Source of the DNA: Taeniopygia guttata
Lineage: Eukaryota; Chordata; Aves; Passeriformes; Estrildidae
Assembly (NCBI RefSeq): GCF_048771995.1
Contig: NC_133024.1
Location: 4,221,001 to 4,285,000 of the forward strand
Direction of reading: 5' to 3'
DNA length: 64,000 bases
This document shows, in pieces, positions 56,801-64,000 of this stretch. The notes below the pieces were generated by a model. That model had not been told where the DNA came from, did no database searches, and saw only the letters and a list, made by a program, of their open reading frames with translations. Position 1 is the first letter of the stretch. Each line of letters starts with the position of its first letter. The position numbers were made by a program, and so were the translations under genes.

Positions 56801-59800
56801 AGAAATGTTGATAGGATAGTATATGAATACTTATCTGATCGATCTCCAGACACTCAAAGTACTTGATTTGCTTGGTGTTTTGTATTGATAATCTGTATAT
56901 GTAATACTTCAGATTTTTTGTGTAGCACTGTTTACTCATAAACATTGGAATGAAACCCCCAGAGCCAAAGGGGTCATAACTTCTGCCACAAACAAGTTTT
57001 CTTTTAGCAGAAGCAAACAAATTCTGTGGCAGGCAGTTCAACAGAAAATGTCTCTGCTTATGTAAAACATTACTTTTAATGCATTTAATGAGATCTGTTA
57101 GAGGCAAAGGTGATGTTGCCCCTTTACAGGTTTAGATTTTGGCCCTCGATAGCCTTTCTTTTCATATGGTTTATTCTGTTTCATATGGACTCTCTGAAGT
57201 GAGACACTCCTTCCTTTAACATCAGGGTGTGAGTTAGTTGTACATTACCTCATTAAAATGTTACTTGAAGCTGAAAACTCAGATAACATCTCTGTTTCTG
57301 TGGCTTTTTGGGTTTTGTAGAAAGGGAAAATTACAAAGAGAGAAAACATTAAAAAAAACAAAGAAAAGGAATCTGAAGATGAAGAGGATAAAATCAATGA
57401 CCATTACCTTAAGCAGAAATATGAGCCCCATGGTACAAGTAAGCACCTTCAGAAAAAAACGAAGAAACAGGCCAAAAAAAAAGCCAAGGTTAGTTTGGAT
57501 AGGTATTTCACTTTGTGTTTGCTGTTTTATGTTAAAGAAATTCTTTTTTGTTTCCTTAGTTTACATTAAGGGATAGCTTAGAACTTCTCCTCTTTTCAAA
57601 TACACAACTGAAAAGACGAGTTATACTCATGTCTTTGGGGTTAAGACATTCTGTGGAGTGTTACTGTGTAGGAATAATATAATAATATCCAGTAGAATTT
57701 ATTGCCTGTCTGAAGAAGCCTTAATTTGTATTAGACTCTTTCCCAGTCATTGATTACAAGAATATTCACAAAACTTTAGAATACAGATGCAAGAAAGATC
57801 AGGAAGATAGCAAGGACATAATTAGCTGTCTTTTTATGATATTATCTAACAGGGAGCAGTGGGAACTGTGTCTGAGTGAGAATAAATTCAGTATTAGTGG
57901 AACTGATTATCTCTGATCATTAAATCATAGATTATTCTTCCTCCTCCTGCCTTGTGCATCTATGGCATGCAACAAAGATAAAGAAGTGGTAAGAAATGCT
58001 AAATATAATTTATACTTTGTTTTTGTACTCTTGTTTCTTATGTATTCAAATGAGCAGAGCCAACGCCATCAGGAAAAACTTAAAGGAAAGATGCTTCACT
58101 TGACAGATCTCTGCACAACTGAACAGCCAGAGATAGATGTCGAGTGCAACCGAGAGTCAGAGACTGAAATGAGCTCTGAAACTCTTGATAAGAAGCCAGA
58201 AGAGGAATCATCAGATGATTGCAAAGATCGCTGCTTAACTCAGAAAGACTTGAGTATACAGGGAAATAGTACAGAAATTCAGAGCAAGGATGGAAATGCA
58301 GGAAAGACAGAACAGGAGTGTGAGGAAAATGAGTCTCTCATGGATCTCTCTATGGAAGGCTTAGATTCTCCTATGAAGTTTGTCAATGGCCTTGACAACC
58401 TGTCTTTGAAAGAGGAGGATGACAATGAAGAGGAGGAAGAGCTTGCTACAGACTTTTCAAAACTCCACTTAGGTGCCAGTGACACAAGTGACACAAGTAC
58501 CTTGGATGGCCTTCAGCCTGTTCCAAACAAGACGTGTGAAGTATCTATGGATGACCCTGAAACTGCATTTTGTACTCTGGCAAACAGGGAAGAGCTGAAC
58601 CCTGAGGAAGATTCAATCCATCATTGTTTGTATCAATTTACCCGTAATGAAACACTTACCGAGACCAATAAACTGCTGTGTGATGTGTGCACACAAAGGC
58701 ATTGTGGACCAAAGAACAACATAAGTATGACAGACTTTTTTAAAAGAAAACTTTAAACATATCCCTGTCTGATTCTTGAGTGGGTAGAGGGTGGGGGAAC
58801 TGTCAGCTTTCATTCATCATATTAAAGTTTCATCAGTTTCTCAGTTATTGTAGTAGATGACATTGTAACAGTTTATATTGTTAAAATCTTGCTGTAACAT
58901 TTGTTTTGATAGAAAACACTTGTTTTAATCTTTGGTAATTCTTCTTTTCTGCAGGTGAAAAGAAATATGTTTATACTAATGCCAAAAAGCAGATGCTCAT
59001 CTCTTTAGCTCCTCCAATTTTAACCCTTCACTTAAAGAGGTTTCAGCAGGTAAGTAGCAGGCTGATACATGCATATAGCCTCAGGTTAATATGTATATAT
59101 GTGCACATATGTATGTAGTACTAGCTTAACTTGAAAACATGGTAGCATTACTTATATTTTCTATAAAACTAGTTTGGTTTTTTTCCCAAAGTTCAGAAGG
59201 CGTTAGTGTGCAGCATTGTGTTTTGTGGTCTTTGAAGCACTAAGATGTGTTTCCCTGAAAGAATATTCCCTTAATTAACTGGAAAATACTGTTTTGTGAG
59301 TGTATTCACAACATATTCCCTCATTATTCTTACTGCCTACTGTATTAAGCAGAATCTTAGCATTAATGGTTTCCTACTATTACAGCTGCTCATGGGCCAT
59401 TATATTTCACTAGGTAGAGGTAAATAGGACCCCTTACTAGTAACAAATAAGTAACAAGTTGGCAGAAGTGGAAAAGAGAGGATTCTGAGCCTTGTTGGAG
59501 AGGAGGGATGAAAGGAAAGCAAAGTAACTTAAGTTTTATTTACAGACACTGAAGTCGCTTACCTCTTTATTCCCAAGTTGTAGAAAAATTTTTAACTCAG
59601 GGCTTCAGCTTTTCAAGAGAGAAGGAGGAAAGGAAAGGAAGACAGTACTTCTAAATTTAAACCTGTTTGGTGTTTTTGGTCAATATACTTGAAAAATATG
59701 GGAGACAACTTTAATTAGATAAAACCCAATTTCATATAGAAAATGGAAAGGTGTAGCCTGATCCAAGAGACTGTAATATGAAGAAAATAACATTTATCAT

Positions 59801-61469
59801 CATCTCCTTTTGTTTTTCCAGTTTGATACTGGACGATTGTTTGATTAAGGTGGGAGCAGTTTGCATCAGTTTGGATGTTCTAAGATCAGATCCTCAGGCA
59901 TGTTACAGTATCTGAGAAGCAAGAGTTGTCATCATAGTTACTGAAGTGCATTAGAGCTGATTCTTTTTCCACTTCTGCTACCATTACATTAATGTATTGA
60001 GTGAGCTGAAGAGCCATCTTAACTTGTGCTCCAGTGCAGCATGTGAGGGCAAGGAAATAATGCTGGAATACTGGACATTAGAGGGAAAAAAAATTTGCTT
60101 TTCCCGAGTTTTGTGTAATGTAAAATTAATTTGTATTGTTGAAACTTTAACCTGAAACATTTAGTAACTAAGCATGGTTTTAATTTGCTCCATTTTAACA
60201 TTATGGGGTTTTCCCTCTACTTTGGTTGTTTAAGGCTGGATTTAATCTACAGAAGGTTAACAGGCATATCAAGTTCCCAGAAGTGATAGACTTGGCTCCT
60301 TTCTGTACAGCTAAATGTAAAGTAAGTGGGAAAACAATCAGATTCTCCTTTCCCATGTTCTAATGTGCTTTCACAACAAAGCTGCTTAGCAAAATCTTTG
60401 TAGAATGCTTGTCAAGCCTGTTACTTTGTGTGATAACTTGTACTTCACTGCTCATAACTGTAGTGCTTGCATGAATCTCTTAATGATCAATTTCCATTTC
60501 ATCAGAAAAAAAATCAAAGAGTTTCCATTGTTCAAAACCCAGCACTTGGCTGACATAGCTAAACTTGTGGTTTTCTAGAATGTGGCTGAAGGGAACACAA
60601 AGGTCTTGTACTCTCTCTATGGAGTTGTTGAACACAGCGGAACAATGAGGTCTGGGCACTACACTGCCTATGTTAAAATGAGAGCTATGAACAACCACCT
60701 CTCTGATCTTGTCCTTCGAGGACAATCTCAAGGTAAATCATTAGAAATATTTTACAAATTATTTCTTAGAGAATCACAAAATAGTTTGGGTTGGAATGGG
60801 CCTTAAAGATCATGTAATTCCAACCTCCTGCTATGGCTGGTAAGTTCTCTGAGAAGGGCAGTGAAGCTAGTGAAATGCTGTAAGGAGCAGTCGAGGGAGC
60901 TGAGAGGATCAGCCTGGAGAAAAGGAGGCTCAGGAGACTCTCCAGAACTGCCTGAAAGGAGGGCATAGTAAGGCGGGGGTCCAGCTTTGCTCCCAGGCAA
61001 ACAGTGACAGGACGAGAGGAAATGGCCTCAAGCTGTGCCAGGGGAGGTTCTGGTTGGACATTAGGAAGAAAAAAAGACAAAATGGGTGGTTAAGCATTGG
61101 AAGGGGCTGCTCAAGGATATGGTGATATCCCATTCCTGGAGGTGTTCAGGGAACAATTGGATGTAGCATTCAGTGCTGTAGTCTAGGTTGACAAGGTTGA
61201 TTGGTCAGAGATTGGATTCGATCTTGGAGGTCTTTTCCAACTCAATGATTCTATGATCGTAGTCTGATTCTTACTGAAGAACAGCAGAACTGATTGTTTC
61301 AATTCTTTGTAATAACTTTTACTCCTAAATTTTTCCTTTCACAGCTTCAGAAACTGAGCCAGTCAAAGGTCAGTGGTTCCACATCAGCGATACCCATGTA
61401 CAACCTGTCTCTGTGTCCAAAGTGCTGAGCTCCCAAGCCTATCTGCTGTTCTATGAGAGGCTGCTGTAA
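44895..61469 (+). CDS. USP16: ubiquitin carboxyl-terminal hydrolase 16 (17 coding exons)
   Basis: USP16 removes ubiquitin from histone H2A (Lys119) and from ribosomal substrates. Coding exons: 44895-44955, 46539-46720, 47330-47433, 49704-49807, 51523-51698, 52679-52771, 53607-53737, 54079-54166, 54684-54762, 55617-55708, 56429-56485, 57321-57488, 58058-58724, 58955-59049, 60235-60321, 60579-60732, 61345-61469. The sum is 2463 bp, 820 residues (human about 823). A ZnF-UBP domain spans about residues 24-140 ([22 protein letters not shown]). The USP catalytic domain follows: Cys box [13 protein letters not shown] with Cys about 202, [15 protein letters not shown], a zinc-binding [15 protein letters not shown], and the His box RSGHYTAY with His about 755. 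A lysine-rich stretch (exon 12) and an acidic, poorly conserved insert (exon 13) interrupt the catalytic domain, as in the family. Acts in nucleus and cytoplasm. Confidence 0.96.
60770..60842 (-). repeat. short CR1 3' end in USP16 last intron
   Basis: On the plus strand it starts 'agaatcacaaaatagtttgg' and runs to 'caacctcctgctatggctgg'. That is the reverse complement of a CR1 terminus. It lies 38 bp after the exon at 60579-60732 and abuts a second CR1 of opposite orientation. Confidence 0.85.
60850..61262 (+). repeat. CR1 LINE fragment in USP16 last intron
   Basis: About 410 bp of CR1 in plus orientation: 'ggatcagcctggagaaaagg', 'gacgagaggaaatggcctca', 'ggttctggttggacattagg', 'cccattcctggaggtgttca', then 'ggtcttttccaactcaatga' and 'ttctatgat'. 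It is in sense with USP16 and ends about 80 bp before the last exon. Together with the preceding minus-strand fragment it makes an inverted CR1 pair. Confidence 0.92.
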
Positions 61470-62088
61470 CTCATCAGAAGAGCCTTCTTGTGTGTGCAGC
61501 CACAAGAGGTCTGAGAAGGCAGACTTGCAAATCATGTTGTTAACATGCTGGAGCTACTGTATAGCAGGAATTCACTTTATGCATTTTAGGCACACTGACA
61601 AACAGTTAACTTAAACTTTTTCCAGTGTTTCCACTACTTTTCAATAGAAGCTTTTTCAAAATTACAGCCTTTGTGTTTTTGTTGAGTAATTTGGGTGTTG
61701 ATATAAAGCTTGATCAGCAGCTTTTTCACTTTAAAGCAACAGGCTCTACTTTTGAACTGTAGTTAAACTTGGCTAGCATGTGTTCCAATGCGTTTTTCAG
61801 ACCCAGGTTCCAAGCATAAGATGTTTCTTTCTACACATCTTAAGAGCCAAAACAATTGCAGCTTCATCTCTCTTTTCACTATTGGTTTATGTCCAGTAGA
61901 GGAGCTCTCAAGTTTGCAAATGCTCCAGGAATTCTTTTGTTGGTGCTTTGGCCAAGTTGAGTGCTTGGCTCACTCTCACTACAGGCAGTCCCATGTAGCG
62001 TTTCTGCACAGCAGGCGTAAGGACCAGTAGTCCTGCACTGACTTGTAGCTTTGAAGTTCTCCACAAGCTTCATGCTGGCTTTCACAGG
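61470..62088 (+). other. USP16: USP16 3' UTR
   Basis: The sequence between the stop codon and the first plus-strand AATAAA shows no repeat or separate gene. A 3' UTR of about 640 bases is inferred. Confidence 0.55.
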
Positions 62089-62094
62089 AATAAA
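62089..62094 (+). promoter_or_regulatory. USP16: USP16 polyadenylation signal
   Basis: The first AATAAA on the plus strand after the USP16 stop codon, 620 bp downstream. Cleavage would be expected 10-30 bp later. Predicted from motif and position. Confidence 0.55.
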
Positions 62095-62685
62095 ATCTTG
62101 GGTCTGCCATGCTAGAGCAGCAGCTGCTTACATTCAATACATTTTTCACAACAGCCTTACTAAGAAAATGGGCATCTTGTTCTTGTAACCCTTAGAGCCA
62201 TCAGCAGTGGCCCTCATGCAGCTGACTATAGCAGTATGCCAATCCTTCTGAAAACTTGCTGAGTTTATTTTTCAGCCTCACCAACAACTGACTATAAAGC
62301 CTGCATTAGTAGAGCTGTTGTATGTCAGCCTTATTTAGGCATAAGATAGCTCCAGACCTGATTTAGCCTTCCACTCCCTTCTGGTTGTGAGATTGAGTAG
62401 CGCTGGCAAGAGCAGTAAAAGGATTAATTATTGAAGTGGCTTGGATTTCAAGTGCAGTTCTCCTTTCAAGCTACTTGGCGACACATAAGCTGTTTACTTC
62501 CTAATATTAATCTCAACAGAGGGCTTCAGCTGAAAGATTCCAGGACTCTGCATCATGCTGGCTAGTGCTACTCAGCATTTATTTTTAAGGTCATTAGAAT
62601 GTGATGCAGTTCACTGCTGTCAGGATGCCCTTTTGAGAGCATGGGGAAAAGGGTGAGGTGAGAGATGCAAGTAAAAAAAACGAAG
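62095..62685. other. spacer between convergent USP16 and CCT8 ends
   Basis: Unremarkable single-copy-looking sequence without supported genes or recognisable repeats. It separates the end of USP16 from the long CR1 copy. Confidence 0.5.
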
Positions 62686-63215
62686 CACAGAATCATAAAT
62701 TGGTTTGTGTGGGAAAGGACCTTAAATATCGTCCAGTTCCAAACCTCTGCTGTGGGCAGGGACATCTCCCACTAGACCAGGTTGCTCCAAACCCCATCCA
62801 GCCTGGCCTTGAACACTTACACTCAGAGGACAGCCAGTGTCTCTGTGCAACCTGTGCTAAGACCTCACAGCCCCCACAGGGGTGAATTTCTTCTTGTGTA
62901 TCAACCCTAAATTTCCCCTATTTCACTTTGAAGACATTCCCTTTTGTCTGGTCACTGTAGTCCCTGATGCAGAGTCCCTCTCCAACTTCCCTGAACCCCC
63001 TTCAGACACTGGAAGGTGCTGTGAGGTCTCCACACAACCTTTTCTTCTCTTTGCTGAACAGCCCCAACTTTCTTTGCCCGTCCATAGGAGAGGTGCTCAG
63101 TCCCCTCATCAACTTGGTGGCCCTCCTCTGAACTCATTTTACCATTCTTTCTTATGTTTGACGCAGTACATCTGTACACAGTGCTCCAAGTGGGGTCTCA
63201 GGACAGGGGCTACTG
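62686..63215 (-). repeat. long CR1 LINE fragment between USP16 and CCT8
   Basis: About 530 bp. Plus-strand blocks: 'cacagaatcataaattggtt', 'gggacatctcccactagacc', 'aggttgctccaaaccccatc', 'cagacactggaaggtgctgt', 'gctgaacagccccaactttc', 'ggtggccctcctctgaactc', 'agtgctccaagtggggtctc'. This is the reverse complement of the CR1 3' UTR plus the end of the ORF2 region. It is the most extensive CR1 copy in the window. It is a 5'-truncated insertion, as is usual for LINEs. Confidence 0.92.
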
Positions 63216-63582
63216 AATGCAGACCTGCTGCCAACAGTTAATTATTTCAACATTCATTTGACTGTTTACACTCAAGTACTGGCCAAGGAGCACAAATAAG
63301 AGCACAGAGCCACAGCAATCGTGGGTCACGAGCTCCCTGCAGCAGGCTTGTGGTCAGTCTCCCTGCACATTGAGTCTCTTGTGCCTACAACAGGAATTGG
63401 TATGTGATCTCCCCCTTTAATTCAGCCCCTGGTAAGTTCTGCCTTCTTTCTCATCAGGCAGCCAGCCAAGGGTCAGCCCATCACATCCACAGTGTCATTC
63501 ATCCCCTACACATTCACTGATTGGGAACAACATGTCACGCTAGCTCCAAATGAAGTAAGTCAACATTTTAACAGTGAGTACG

Positions 63583-63588
63583 TTTATT
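63583..63588 (-). promoter_or_regulatory. CCT8: CCT8 polyadenylation signal
   Basis: Read on the minus strand this is AATAAA, about 135 bp after the CCT8 stop codon. It implies a short 3' UTR. It is about 1.5 kb from the USP16 signal, so the two genes are convergent but probably do not overlap. Confidence 0.65.
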
Positions 63589-63723
63589 GAGGTGTTTGAA
63601 GTTCTGCACTCCATTGGACACTGTTCATAATTTAAAGGCAAGAGCAAAACATTGTGATAGGCTCCAACTGGAATATTAAAAAACTCACAAATTCACGTCA
63701 CTTAAGAAATACAGTTAAACTGT

Positions 63724-63801
63724 TCAATCATTTTGGTCTTCATCCCAGTCTTTCTTTCCTGACGGAGGTTTTGGGCCACCAGCTGGTTTTGCCATAATGA
63801 T
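63724..63801 (-). CDS. CCT8: T-complex protein 1 subunit theta, last coding exon (partial gene)
   Basis: The exon encodes the last 25 residues, IIMAKPAGGPKPPSGKK followed by DWDEDQND and a stop. Human CCT8 ends almost identically (DWDDDQND), so identification is firm despite the short length. An acceptor (TTCTCTTCAAG) precedes it in transcript sense; the rest of the gene lies beyond the right window edge, and 63802-64000 is intron. CCT8 is one of eight subunits of the cytosolic TRiC/CCT chaperonin that folds actin, tubulin and many other proteins. This tail is the flexible C-terminus that projects into the folding chamber and carries no catalytic residues. Confidence 0.95.
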   Translation of the reverse strand: MIMAKPAGGPKPPSGKKDWDEDQND

Positions 63802-64000
63802 CTTGAAGAGAATAGAGAAGTAGAAAAGGCTAATGTTAAAGTCAGGCTTGTACCCTTTCTCCTACAGCAACATGACTCTGAATGCTAGCATTCACTACAT
63901 ACATGCAGTTTCCCTACTCAGAACCCAAGCCTGTGAATATCTGAGACATTAACAACTTTTTTCTTGAGAATGGTAGAGGCTGAGCCTTGATACAGTAAAA

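Overview
This is nuclear DNA from a vertebrate, almost certainly a bird. Intron-rich genes encode proteins close to human ones. At least fifteen fragments of CR1 LINEs, the dominant avian retroposon, are scattered through the window. Introns are compact and two GC-rich promoter islands stand out in AT-rich flanks. A solo LTR resembles what I remember of songbird ERV LTRs, so a passerine is plausible but not proven.

The gene order is LTN1 (minus strand, 8064-37956), RWDD2B (minus, 40411-42550), USP16 (plus, 44895-61469) and CCT8 (minus, only the last coding exon at 63724-63801). It matches the human chromosome 21q21.3 block as I remember it. By hand splicing I recovered 30 coding exons for LTN1 (5304 bp, 1767 residues), 4 for RWDD2B (879 bp, 292 residues) and 17 for USP16 (2463 bp, 820 residues). 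All three joined frames stay open and divide by three. No RNA or alignment was available.

Layout: 1-8008 is intergenic, with CR1 pieces, a tandem duplication, a T-rich tract and a long GGGAA pentanucleotide array. 8009-38060 is LTN1 with its CpG-island promoter; its introns hold many CR1 copies (mostly antisense), one very old LINE relic and an unnamed repeat pair. 38061-40410 is the LTN1-RWDD2B gap with the solo LTR. 40411-43640 is RWDD2B and the GC-rich divergent promoter it shares with USP16. 43640-62094 is USP16. 62095-63582 separates the convergent USP16 and CCT8 ends and holds a long CR1 copy.

The genes are not an operon. Three act in protein homeostasis: LTN1 is the ribosome quality-control E3 ligase, USP16 a deubiquitinase for histone H2A and ribosomal substrates, and CCT8 a chaperonin subunit. 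RWDD2B is a poorly characterised RWD-domain protein. I found no previously undescribed gene system. The items most worth checking are a GC-AG intron in LTN1, the repeat pair in LTN1 introns 3 and 6, the GGGAA array, the orientation bias of CR1 in LTN1, the solo LTR as a possible 3' end for RWDD2B, and the divergent promoter with NRF1 and CCAAT motifs.
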